A stretch of 64,000 nucleotides of DNA from Alkalibacillus aidingensis (GTDB lineage: Bacteria > Bacillota > Bacilli > Bacillales > Alkalibacillaceae): positions 806,001-870,000 of the forward strand of contig NZ_JABXWU010000001.1 in NCBI RefSeq assembly GCF_014595945.1, read 5' to 3'. This document shows, piece by piece, positions 43,902-51,911 of the stretch; within the stretch, counting starts at the first letter, position 1, and each line of letters opens with the position of its first letter. The position numbers and the translations under genes were made by a program. Below the pieces are notes generated by a model. It made no database searches, was not told the DNA's origin, and saw only the letters and a list, made by a program, of their open reading frames with translations.

Positions 43902-44385
43902 ATATTATTTAATTTATGTATCTAACAACGAGCACGATTGTTATTGAATCCCATTATGTCCCTGCATCTTCTAGCTTATTCAGGTTGTTTTTCTGCTTCG
44001 GGACAACTCGTAGTCATTTCATCAGATGTGTTGCTCGTCACTACACCCGCATATTATTTAATTTATGTATCTATAACGAGCACGATTGTTATTGAGTCCC
44101 ATTATGTCCCTGCATCTTCTAGCTTATTCAGGTTGATTTTCTGCTTCGGGACAACTCGTAGTCATTTCATCAGATGTGTTGCTCGTCACTACACCCGCAT
44201 ATTATTTAATTTATGTATTTAACAACGAGCACGCTTATTACTGAGTCCCATTATGTCCCTGCATCTTCTAGCTTATTCAGGTTGTTTTCTGCTTCGGGAC
44301 AACTCGTAGTCATTTCATCAGATGTGTTGCTCGTCACTACACCCGCATATTATTTAATTTATGTATCCAACAACGAGCACGATTG
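43891..44385 (-). repeat. Tandem 148-bp units, each with a tRNA-Gly 5' stub
   Basis: Three near-identical units begin at 43891 (149 bp), 44040 (148 bp) and 44188 (148 bp), and a 50-bp partial fourth at 44336. On the minus strand each unit ends with an AT-rich leader followed by GCGGGTGTAGT, the first 11 nt of tRNA-Gly. Only the last is a full tRNA. Each unit has nested inverted repeats, ACGAGCA/TGCTCGT (first copy 43928-43934 and 44032-44038) and TGTCCC/GGGACA (43957-43962 and 44000-44005). A strong promoter lies upstream, so all units should be transcribed as leader RNA. Confidence 0.92.
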
Positions 44386-44422
44386 ACCTCTAAAGATTCA
44401 GCTCTTTGTTGCGACAAGATTT

Positions 44423-44452
44423 ATTATATAAAATTAACCAATCAAATGTCAA
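44423..44452 (-). promoter_or_regulatory. SigA-type promoter of the tRNA operon
   Basis: TTGACA (44447-44452) and TATAAT (44423-44428) on the minus strand, both perfect, with an 18-bp spacer. Expected start near 44416, which puts about 515 nt of repeat sequence ahead of tRNA-Gly. Confidence 0.85.
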
Positions 44453-44470
44453 CCATTCTTGCAATTTTTT

Positions 44471-44508
44471 TTGGAATGGCTAAGGTTTTGCTCTCTTAGC
44501 CATTCCAA
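44471..44508 (-). terminator. Terminator after rdgB
   Basis: Arms TTGGAATGGCTAAG (44471-44484) and CTTAGCCATTCCAA (44495-44508), a 14-bp perfect stem followed by a long T run on the minus strand. Confidence 0.92.
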
Positions 44509-44514
44509 ATTCCT

Positions 44515-45111
44515 TTATAGAACAGTCTTTAACTGCTCCACCATCTTATTAATTGCTTGTCTTCGATGGCTAATTTCATTTTTTACCTCAGGTCCTAATT
44601 CGGCTAGAGTTGATTCATAGCCTTTAGGTTGAAAGATCGGATCATAACCAAAACCTTGGTCACCTTGAGGCTGTGTTGTAATACTCCCCTCACAACGCCC
44701 TTCAGTCGTTAGTGTATCATGCCCCGGATTTGCAAAAGCCATAACACAAACGAAGGCAGCTTCTCGATTGGTCGCCTGTTTTTCTTCTAGCTTAGCTAAT
44801 ACTTTTTCAAGGTTTTTCGAATCATTTTTAGCTTCTCCTGCATAGCGTGCCGAATAGATACCTGGCTCTCCATCAAGAGCTGTAACTTCTAATCCAGAAT
44901 CATCAGCAATCACTGGGACCTGGTATCTAGATGAGTAAGTCTCTGCTTTTAAGATCGCATTCTCTTTAAAAGTCTTACCAGTTTCTTCAACATCGTCCAT
45001 ATCTGGAAACTGATCTAACAAGCTTTCGACTTCAATTGAAAGGTCAGCTAATATTTGTTTAAACTCTTTTACTTTTCCTTGATTTGTAGTTGCAATGTAA
45101 ATGTTATTCAT
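44515..45111 (-). CDS. rdgB: XTP/dITP pyrophosphatase (Ham1/RdgB)
   Basis: 198-residue house-cleaning enzyme that hydrolyses dITP and XTP to prevent their incorporation into DNA. The substrate loop TTNQGKVKEF is at the N-terminus; PVIADDSGLEVTALDGEPGIYSARYAG is the conserved central block (shown here as two adjoining motifs: ADDSGLEV and GIYSARYAG). GFGYDPIF closes the pocket. The ATG at 45111 has AAGGAG upstream; the longer frame to 45135 would overlap rph. Follows rph as in B. subtilis. Confidence 0.95.
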   Translation of the reverse strand: MNNIYIATTNQGKVKEFKQILADLSIEVESLLDQFPDMDDVEETGKTFKENAILKAETYSSRYQVPVIADDSGLEVTALDGEPGIYSARYAGEAKNDSKNLEKVLAKLEEKQATNREAAFVCVMAFANPGHDTLTTEGRCEGSITTQPQGDQGFGYDPIFQPKGYESTLAELGPEVKNEISHRRQAINKMVEQLKTVL

Positions 45112-45127
45112 ACTCGTACTCCTTACC

Positions 45128-45865
45128 TTAACCAATTAAGTCTGCATGTTCTTTTAATGCTTCTTTTTGTTTTGTAAACAATTCATTAATGCCCTTAGTG
45201 CCTAATTGCAACATGTCATTCAATTGTGAACCCGTGAAAGTGGCTTCTTCACCAGTCCCTTGTAATTCCACAAATTCTTCTTGATCAGTCATGACAATGT
45301 TCATATCAACATCAGCTTCTGAGTCCTCTTTAAAGCACAGGTCTAAAATAGCCTCACCTTTAGGAGATATGCCAACAGATGTTGCTGCTAAGTAATGAGT
45401 AATTGGCATTTTTTCTACTTTTTCTTCTTTCACTAGTTTTGCACAAGCTATAGCTGTTGCCACAAAGGCCCCCGTAATAGAGGCAGTTCTTGTACCACCA
45501 TCAGCTTGAATGACATCACAATCGATCCACAGTGTTCTCTCACCTAACTTTTCTAAATCGATCACCGCACGGAGCGAGCGTCCAATCAAGCGTTGGATCT
45601 CCATCGTACGTCCGGCTATTTTTCCTTTAGATGATTCGCGTATGTTGCGTTGCTCTGTAGCACGTGGAAGCATGGCATACTCAGCAGTTACCCAACCCTT
45701 ACCTTCACCACGCATAAAAGGAGGAACTCTTTGCTCAACAGTTGCATTACAAATGACCTTCGTTTCTCCTACTGTAATTAATACGGAACCTTCAGGATGC
45801 TTAGTATAATCTGTGATAATTTCAATATTTCTTAGCTCATCATTTTGTCTTCCATCTATTCTCAT
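45128..45865 (-). CDS. rph: RNase PH
   Basis: 245-residue phosphorolytic 3'-5' exoribonuclease that trims tRNA precursors. Conserved segments are [20 protein letters not shown], the [19 protein letters not shown] block (phosphate-binding arginines), [10 protein letters not shown], and [19 protein letters not shown]. The hexameric PDX/RNase PH fold is clear. In B. subtilis gerM lies between racE and rph; it is absent here. Confidence 0.97.
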   Translation of the reverse strand: MRIDGRQNDELRNIEIITDYTKHPEGSVLITVGETKVICNATVEQRVPPFMRGEGKGWVTAEYAMLPRATEQRNIRESSKGKIAGRTMEIQRLIGRSLRAVIDLEKLGERTLWIDCDVIQADGGTRTASITGAFVATAIACAKLVKEEKVEKMPITHYLAATSVGISPKGEAILDLCFKEDSEADVDMNIVMTDQEEFVELQGTGEEATFTGSQLNDMLQLGTKGINELFTKQKEALKEHADLIG

Positions 45866-45996
45866 TAACTTATGTCCTCCTCAACGTCTTGAAATTCATT
45901 CAAATAGCTCTCTATGTTATTTATAACTTTAATCTAAGAAATGTATTCATTTTATCAAAATAAAGCTTCAAGATTCACCAGGATAAAAAACGAAAA

Positions 45997-46028
45997 AACT
46001 TATACCTAACCTTCTCATGGTATAAGTT
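45997..46028 (-). terminator. Terminator after racE
   Basis: AACTTATACC (45997-46006) and GGTATAAGTT (46019-46028), a 10-bp stem followed by TTTTT on the minus strand, directly after the racE stop. Confidence 0.88.
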
Positions 46029-46029
46029 C

Positions 46030-46836
46030 TTACACGAGTGAAATTCGTCTTACTTGGCTGTTATTAAATTGGAATAACTCATCTTTTAAGCGATATAACA
46101 TCTGTAACGTGCCAGTTGTTAAAATTAATGGATCAACATTTTCGTTTGTTATTTCTTTTATATGCAAATCATAAAAAGTTAATATTGTACTGACCTCAGC
46201 ACCGGTTTCTAAAGCTGAAGATAGCACTGTAACTTGTTGATCTAACACAGATTCAATCTGTTGTTGGATAATTGGATAGTGAGTACATCCTAAGATTAAT
46301 GTATCCATCGAAGGGTTCTTTATAATCGGTTTTAAGTTTTCCTGAACAACTTTATGTGATTCATCACTTGCAAATTGTCCTGACTCAATCATAGGAACAA
46401 ACTGAGGACATGCTAAACTAATTGTTTGTATAACTGGATTGATTTGTTTTAAAGCATCATCATAAGCGCCACTCTTAATCGTATTCTCAGTTCCAATAAT
46501 ACCTACATGGCCCGTTTTAGTTGTTTTAATAGCAGCACGTGCTCCCGGCTCAATCACACCGATGACGGGAATATCCAAGTATTCCTTCAATTGATCCAGC
46601 ACAATCGCAGTTGCTGTATTACATGCGACAACTAACAGTTTGATATCGTAAGTCATCAGGTGCTCAACCATTTCCCAAGTATATTGCTTAACTTCTTCAG
46701 GTTTTTTAGAACCATAGGGACAACGTAACGTATCTCCTAAATAAATATAATTTTCTTTAGGCAACTGTCTTTTCAATTCATAAAGAACAGTCAATCCACC
46801 AATTCCTGAATCAATGACTCCAATTGGTTTATCCAC
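46030..46836 (-). CDS. racE: Glutamate racemase
   Basis: 268-residue enzyme that supplies D-glutamate for peptidoglycan. The two catalytic cysteines are in VVACNTATAI (near residue 72) and LGCTHYPII (near residue 184); the N-terminal motif is VIDSGIGGLTVLYELKRQLP and the PYGSKK loop follows. In Bacillus, RacE also feeds poly-gamma-glutamate production, but no pgs genes are in the window. Fifteen bases follow the MarR gene. Confidence 0.96.
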   Translation of the reverse strand: MDKPIGVIDSGIGGLTVLYELKRQLPKENYIYLGDTLRCPYGSKKPEEVKQYTWEMVEHLMTYDIKLLVVACNTATAIVLDQLKEYLDIPVIGVIEPGARAAIKTTKTGHVGIIGTENTIKSGAYDDALKQINPVIQTISLACPQFVPMIESGQFASDESHKVVQENLKPIIKNPSMDTLILGCTHYPIIQQQIESVLDQQVTVLSSALETGAEVSTILTFYDLHIKEITNENVDPLILTTGTLQMLYRLKDELFQFNNSQVRRISLV

Positions 46837-46850
46837 AATGATGACTCCTT

Positions 46851-47315
46851 CTACTTGTTTGAATGTTGTTTTTCATGCTCTCTCATCTCTTCGAACAATT
46901 GATTCATAGAAGTTTTTAATTTGTCAACCTCTTCCTCAGAATATGATTTAAGAACTTCCTGAAGATATTCCTGACGCTTTTGAATAACCTCATCTATAAT
47001 TTCTTTACCTTTAGGTAGCAAATGTATACGAACAACGCGACGATCTTTTGGATCTCTGACACGTTCAATTAACTCGTTCTTTTCCATTCGATCAACTAAA
47101 TCAGTCGTCGTACTAAAAGCTAAGTACATGTTTTTTGACAACTCACCAATAGTCAGATCACCTGTATCCAATAGCCATTGTAACGCAACAAACTGTGGGG
47201 GCGTTATCGGATAATGATTTAAAATTTCACGACCTCTTTGTTTGACCATATGTGATATGTATCTAACATTTTTTTCTAACGCTGCAATCTCTTTTAAATC
47301 AATTATTGAATTCAT
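46851..47315 (-). CDS. MarR-family transcriptional regulator (YsmB-like)
   Basis: 154-residue winged-helix regulator with YPITPPQFVALQWLLDTGDLTI-type entry (PPQFVALQWL), recognition helix LAFSTTTDLVDRMEKN, and the wing RVRDPKDRRVVRIHL with the conserved D-x-R-D/S-R pattern. The ATG at 47315 has GGAGGAGG upstream; an upstream start lies inside the RBS. It occupies the place of B. subtilis ysmB between gerE and racE. Ligand and targets unknown. Confidence 0.88.
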   Translation of the reverse strand: MNSIIDLKEIAALEKNVRYISHMVKQRGREILNHYPITPPQFVALQWLLDTGDLTIGELSKNMYLAFSTTTDLVDRMEKNELIERVRDPKDRRVVRIHLLPKGKEIIDEVIQKRQEYLQEVLKSYSEEEVDKLKTSMNQLFEEMREHEKQHSNK

Positions 47316-47393
47316 GGATTGCCTCCTCCAAACCAAGCCTTTCTTTTTATTTTCACTTTTTTGGACAAAAATTGCAAGTATAAGAGCAAAAAA

Positions 47394-47435
47394 GACTGTA
47401 AAGGAACCGGCTAAAAATAGCCGATTCTTTACAGT
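47394..47435 (-). terminator. Terminator overlapping the gerE stop codon
   Basis: ACTGTAAAG-CGGCTA arms around a TTTTT loop with a T6 run after it on the minus strand. The ascending arm begins within the last gerE codons. Confidence 0.85.
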
Positions 47436-47653
47436 TTAATTTCACCTAGTCGAATTAATTCAACAACGGCTTGTGAACGCCCCTTAACCTGTAATTTTTG
47501 AATTGTGTTCGAAATATGATTTCTTACGGTTTTTTCTGAAATGAATAACTCCTCTGCTATTTCTTTTGTTGTTTTATCTTGAACAAGCAATTCAAAAACT
47601 TCTCTTTCTCTCTTTGTTAATATATTGCTAGGTCTATACTGTTTGCTGTCCAA
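47429..47653 (-). CDS. gerE: Spore-coat regulator GerE
   Basis: 74-residue LuxR-type HTH protein without a receiver domain, the length and form of B. subtilis GerE, which controls late coat genes in the mother cell. Sequence LTKREREVFELLVQDKTTKE and SEKTVRNHISNTIQKL form the HTH. The start is TTG at 47653 with GGAGGGG seven bases upstream. Its presence shows an endospore-forming host. Confidence 0.93.
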   Translation of the reverse strand: MDSKQYRPSNILTKREREVFELLVQDKTTKEIAEELFISEKTVRNHISNTIQKLQVKGRSQAVVELIRLGEIKL

Positions 47654-47779
47654 GCGGTAACCCCTCCTCCATTAAAAAGAAGTGAGCTACTTCTTACATG
47701 AGGAATTGCTTAGTCACCATAGTCTATGATGCTATGACTTTCTTCGTTCGCGATATATGTCATGTGTTTTAAGTAATTA

Positions 47780-48229
47780 TTATTTTTTATGTTGAAGAAT
47801 CTTAATTTGTTCTTCATTAAATGGTTCGGATTTTCCAGTTTTGGAACTGATTTGAACAATACGACCACGGCCAGTTAAACAGATGTCATCTTTACCATTT
47901 TTTGCCATATAATGAATATCTATCGAACTTTTGCCTACGTAATCTACTTTAACGAATAGCTTAATTTGTTCACCAAAATACATTTGTTGCAAAAAATCAC
48001 ACTGCAAATCACCGACAACAGGAACCTTCTCCGTTTCTTGATCTAATGTTCCAAATACCCCTAATTTATTGAGGTAATTAATACGAGCTTCTTCAAAATA
48101 AATAAATGGTGAAACATTATTGACATGGCCAAACATATCGGTTTCTGAAAAGCGAATGTTAATTGTTGTGTAAAACTGGAAACCTTTTTTCCACGAGTCA
48201 AAGTCTGTTATGTAACTTGGTAATTTCAT
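47780..48229 (-). CDS. Acyl-CoA thioesterase, hotdog fold (YsmA-like)
   Basis: 149-residue 4-hydroxybenzoyl-CoA-thioesterase-type protein. The catalytic-region motif reads IRFSETDMFGHVNNVSPFIYFEEARI (key residues: Asp of TDMFGHVNN and the Glu after YF). Beta-strand segments follow. The ATG at 48229 gives the usual length; the GTG at 48238 is too near the RBS. Same location as ysmA in B. subtilis, between sdhB and gerE. Substrate unknown. Confidence 0.85.
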   Translation of the reverse strand: MKLPSYITDFDSWKKGFQFYTTINIRFSETDMFGHVNNVSPFIYFEEARINYLNKLGVFGTLDQETEKVPVVGDLQCDFLQQMYFGEQIKLFVKVDYVGKSSIDIHYMAKNGKDDICLTGRGRIVQISSKTGKSEPFNEEQIKILQHKK

Positions 48230-48254
48230 TAAGAACACTCCCTTGAGTTTTTAA

Positions 48255-48440
48255 TTGGATATGATGGATCGGCAAAGGCAAGTAGATCGTGGTAATCGTG
48301 GTGAGGTTGTGCTAATATGTTTTAGGCCTTTGTCAAGTGGTATTTCGCGGAGAGATCGCTTCTCGTTGACCTTATCACTGGCTTCGGACTCTCTATCGGC
48401 ATTGAAACTGACTCCACCGGACCTTTCACCTATTTAATTG
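48255..48440. other. Unexplained intergenic segment of higher GC
   Basis: This part of the 310-bp gap between sdhB and ysmA is richer in G and C than its surroundings (for example TTCGCGGAGAGATCGCTTCT). A 60-codon frame exists on plus but has unusual composition and no clear RBS, so I do not call it. Possibly a decayed intergenic repeat. Confidence 0.35.
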
Positions 48441-48483
48441 CTAATGGCATTGAGCGTTCAATCTTTAAAAATATTAAAGTAAA

Positions 48484-48510
48484 AAGGACTGACATTAATC
48501 GTCAGCCCTT
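48484..48510 (-). terminator. Terminator after sdhB
   Basis: AAGGACTGAC and GTCAGCCCTT pair around a 7-nt loop with one mismatch, then TTTTTAC on the minus strand. Confidence 0.8.
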
Positions 48511-48541
48511 TCATAGTCTTTAAGTTTAGTAGATTTAATTC

Positions 48542-49306
48542 TTAGTTGTGATAGTCACTACCAAAGAAGCTCTTGAATGAATGAACAGTTGCTTCACGGT
48601 TTAACGCAGCAATAGATGTCGTTAAAGGAATACCTTTTGGACATGCTTGTACACAGTTTTGTGAGTTACCACAATCTTGTAAACCGCCGTCATCTAATAA
48701 GGCATCCATTCTTTCTGCTTTATGGTAAGCGCCAGTTGGATGGGCGTTAAATAAACGTACCTGAGATAGAGGTGCTGGTCCGATGAAATCTGATTTACTA
48801 TTAACATTCGGACATGCTTCTAGACAAACACCACAAGTCATACATTTTGATAACTCATATGCCCATTGTCTCTTACTTTCAGCCATACGAGGACCTTCAC
48901 CTAAATCATAAGTACCATCAATTGGAACCCATGCTTTAACTTGTTTAAGTGAGTCAAACATACGACTACGATCAACAGCTAAGTCACGCATAACTGGGAA
49001 AGTTTTCATTGGTTCTAAACGTACAGGTTGTTCTAATTGGTCGATTAAGGCAGTACATGATTGCTGCGCTTTACCATTAATCACCATAGAACAAGCACCA
49101 CAAACCTCCTCTAAACATCCCATATCCCAATAAACTGGAGTTGTCTTTTCTCCCTTTGCATTAACTGGGTTACGACGTATTTCCATTAATGCAGAAATAA
49201 CGTTCATATTCTTACGATAGGGAATTTCAAATTCCTCTTCATAAGGCTGTGCGTTTGGCTCATCCTGTCGCTGAATGATCATTTTAATAGTCTTTTGATC
49301 AGCCAT
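48542..49306 (-). CDS. sdhB: Succinate dehydrogenase FeS subunit
   Basis: 254-residue subunit of complex II. The [2Fe-2S] ligands are in MGCLEEVCGACSMVING with QQSC later. The [4Fe-4S] and [3Fe-4S] ligands are in CMTCGVCLEACPN and NCVQACPKGIP. Passes electrons from SdhA flavin to the haem-containing SdhC. Last of the sdhCAB operon, 24 bp after sdhA. Confidence 0.97.
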   Translation of the reverse strand: MADQKTIKMIIQRQDEPNAQPYEEEFEIPYRKNMNVISALMEIRRNPVNAKGEKTTPVYWDMGCLEEVCGACSMVINGKAQQSCTALIDQLEQPVRLEPMKTFPVMRDLAVDRSRMFDSLKQVKAWVPIDGTYDLGEGPRMAESKRQWAYELSKCMTCGVCLEACPNVNSKSDFIGPAPLSQVRLFNAHPTGAYHKAERMDALLDDGGLQDCGNSQNCVQACPKGIPLTTSIAALNREATVHSFKSFFGSDYHN

Positions 49307-49330
49307 GTTGTTTCCCCCTCCCTTTTTGTA

Positions 49331-51085
49331 TTACTTACTCTTAGAGTAGTCACGCTTACGAGGCTCGATTAATGATGTATCAACATCCTCATACTCAAAC
49401 TCAGGAGCATTTGTCTCAGGGTTGAATGTGGCTTTCGTTGTCTTCAACCACTCTTCATCATTACGGTCTGGGAATTCTGGTTTATAGTGAGCTCCGCGAC
49501 TCTCATTACGGTTGTAAGCACCTTGTGTAATAACGCGCGCTAGGTGTAACATGCTTTCTAGTTGACGGACGAACATAGCAGTTTGGTTACTCCATCTTGA
49601 CGTGTCATTGATATTAATATCTTTAAAGCGTTCCATTAACTCTTGAATTTTCTCATCAGTCTTAAGAAGATTATCATTTTCACGAACAACAGTCACATTA
49701 TCAGTCATCCACTCACCTAGTTCACGGTGAATTTGATAAGCGTTTTCATTACCAGTTGTCATACTCATGATATTTTCGAATTTTTCTTCTTCTTCTTTCT
49801 TCTTGTCTTCAAACAATTGTGAAGATTGATCCTCTGCTAATTCATCTAAACCATCGATGTATTTAATCGCATTTGGACCTGCAACCATACCACCATAAAT
49901 ACATGATAGTAATGAGTTAGCCCCTAGACGATTACCACCATGAATTGTGTAGTCACACTCACCAGCAGCAAAGATACCAGGAATGTTTGTCATTTGATCA
50001 TAGTCAACCCATAATCCACCCATAGAATAGTGAACAGCTGGGAAGATCTTCATTGGTACTTTACGTGGGTCCTCACCTACGAACTTCTCGTAAATTTCAA
50101 TGATACCACCAAGCTTGACATCAAGTTCTTTAGGATCTTTGTGAGAAAGGTCGAGGTACACCATGTTTTCCCCATTAATACCCAACTTTTGGTTAACACA
50201 AACATCGAAAATTTCACGTGTTGCAATATCACGTGGAACTAGGTTACCATAAGCTGGATATTTTTCCTCTAGGAAATACCAAGGCTTACCATCTTTATAT
50301 GTCCATACACGGCCACCTTCACCACGTGCGGACTCAGACATTAAGCGTAATTTATCGTCACCTGGGATTGCTGTTGGGTGAATCTGAATAAACTCACCAT
50401 TCGCATAAATAGCACCTTGACGATAAAGGTTAGATGCTGCAGAACCTGTATTAATAACAGAATTTGTCGATTTACCAAAGATGATACCTGGACCACCAGT
50501 AGCCATAATCGTCGCATCAGCTTTAAATACTTTAACTTCGTGAGATTGAATATTCTGTGCAACGACACCTCGTGATACTCCATTTTCATCAAGGACCGCT
50601 TCTAAGAAGTCCCAACCTTCATATTTAGTAACAAGTCCATTTACTTCGTGACGGCGAACTTGTTCATCAAGTGCGTATAATAATTGTTGTCCTGTTGTTG
50701 CCCCTGCGAAAGCAGTTCTGTGGTGTTGTGTACCACCGAAACGACGGAAGTCTAATAACCCTTCAGGAGTACGGTTAAACATAACCCCCATACGATCAAG
50801 CATATGAATAATGCTTGGAGCTGCCTCACACATCGCTTTGACTGGTGGTTGGTTAGCTAAGAAGTCACCACCATAAACAGTGTCATCAAAGTGTAACCAA
50901 GGTGAGTCACCTTCACCTTTTGTATTAACAGCACCGTTAATACCACCTTGTGCACACACAGAGTGGGAGCGTTTTACAGGAACAAGCGAAAGTAAATCGA
51001 CGTGTACGCCTTCTTCAGCAGCTTTAATAGTTGCCATTAAACCAGCTAATCCACCGCCTACTACTACGATATTTTTATTACTCAT
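49331..51085 (-). CDS. sdhA: Succinate dehydrogenase flavoprotein subunit
   Basis: 584-residue flavoprotein. The FAD dinucleotide fold starts VVVGGGLAGLMATIKAAE; the covalent FAD histidine is in RSHSVCAQGGING; substrate-binding residues appear in HPTAIPGDD and SARGEGGRVW; HYSMGGLWVDY follows. Oxidises succinate to fumarate in the citric acid cycle. GGGAGTG precedes the ATG. Confidence 0.98.
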   Translation of the reverse strand: MSNKNIVVVGGGLAGLMATIKAAEEGVHVDLLSLVPVKRSHSVCAQGGINGAVNTKGEGDSPWLHFDDTVYGGDFLANQPPVKAMCEAAPSIIHMLDRMGVMFNRTPEGLLDFRRFGGTQHHRTAFAGATTGQQLLYALDEQVRRHEVNGLVTKYEGWDFLEAVLDENGVSRGVVAQNIQSHEVKVFKADATIMATGGPGIIFGKSTNSVINTGSAASNLYRQGAIYANGEFIQIHPTAIPGDDKLRLMSESARGEGGRVWTYKDGKPWYFLEEKYPAYGNLVPRDIATREIFDVCVNQKLGINGENMVYLDLSHKDPKELDVKLGGIIEIYEKFVGEDPRKVPMKIFPAVHYSMGGLWVDYDQMTNIPGIFAAGECDYTIHGGNRLGANSLLSCIYGGMVAGPNAIKYIDGLDELAEDQSSQLFEDKKKEEEEKFENIMSMTTGNENAYQIHRELGEWMTDNVTVVRENDNLLKTDEKIQELMERFKDININDTSRWSNQTAMFVRQLESMLHLARVITQGAYNRNESRGAHYKPEFPDRNDEEWLKTTKATFNPETNAPEFEYEDVDTSLIEPRKRDYSKSK

Positions 51086-51135
51086 AATGAAGTTTCACTC
51101 CCTTTTTAGTCAATTAATAAACTGTCAATTAAGTT

Positions 51136-51750
51136 TTAGTATGCGAACGCAATTAACGTAGCCATTCCCATGTAAGTAAAGATAATAAATACTCCTAGCG
51201 TTGCATATGTTAAGACCTTCTGTGATCTTGGAGTTACTGTGATACCCCAAGTAACAAAGAACGACCATAAACCATTAGCAAAGTGGAATATAGCTGAGAT
51301 GACACCAATTACGTAGAACCAGAACATAAATGGTGATGATAGAATGGTGGCCATCATATCAAAGTTTACTTCCGTTCCATAAATCGCATATGCCAAACGA
51401 GTTTCCCATACGTGCCATACAATAAAAATCAATGTAATAATTCCTGTTATTCTCTGTAACAAGAACATCCAATTTCGGAAAAATCCATAACGTGATACAT
51501 TGTTTTTTGCTGTAAATGCAATATATACACCATAAATCGCGTGGAAAAGTAATGGTATATAAATCACGGCAAATTCTAGAAAGATACGCAATGGTAAACC
51601 TTCCATAAAGTGTGCAGCTTGGTTAAATGCCTCTGGGCTATATGTAGCGAAATGGTTAACTACCAAGTGCTGCATTAGGAATAGGCCGATTGGAACAACC
51701 CCTAACAAAGAATGAAGCCTGCGATTAAAGAACTCACGGTTTTCCGCCAT
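51136..51750 (-). CDS. sdhC: Succinate dehydrogenase cytochrome b558 subunit
   Basis: 204-residue membrane anchor with five helices and two haems b, as in the single-anchor-subunit complex II of Bacilli. Histidines in LHSLLGVVPIGLFLMQHLVVNH, LLFHAIYG, IVWHVWE and AIFHFANGLW fit the haem ligands of B. subtilis SdhC. Reduces menaquinone. First gene of sdhCAB; a GGGGGG-type RBS precedes the ATG. Confidence 0.96.
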   Translation of the reverse strand: MAENREFFNRRLHSLLGVVPIGLFLMQHLVVNHFATYSPEAFNQAAHFMEGLPLRIFLEFAVIYIPLLFHAIYGVYIAFTAKNNVSRYGFFRNWMFLLQRITGIITLIFIVWHVWETRLAYAIYGTEVNFDMMATILSSPFMFWFYVIGVISAIFHFANGLWSFFVTWGITVTPRSQKVLTYATLGVFIIFTYMGMATLIAFAY

Positions 51751-51911
51751 GTGTTACCCCCCTCATCTGATGTAAGTCAATACTTTAAATAAGTTTCACA
51801 TGCCTTATGCAAATATTAGTATACATGACATGTTTTATTGTACTTCTAACGCGTAAAAGCGTCAAGAATACTTAGTTCAAAAAAATGGCTCTCTCTTAAG
51901 GTCTATTATTA

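Noticed and set aside
43938-44222. 94-codon open frame across the 148-bp repeats
   Set aside because: Its protein is itself repetitive because it reads the tandem units; no RBS, and the units contain tRNA sequence.
43891-44385. tRNA attachment-site array of an integrative element
   Set aside because: The duplicated part is the tRNA 5' end, units are only 148 bp, and there is no integrase nearby.
48255-48437. 60-residue plus-strand protein
   Set aside because: No good RBS, odd composition and no resemblance to a known protein.
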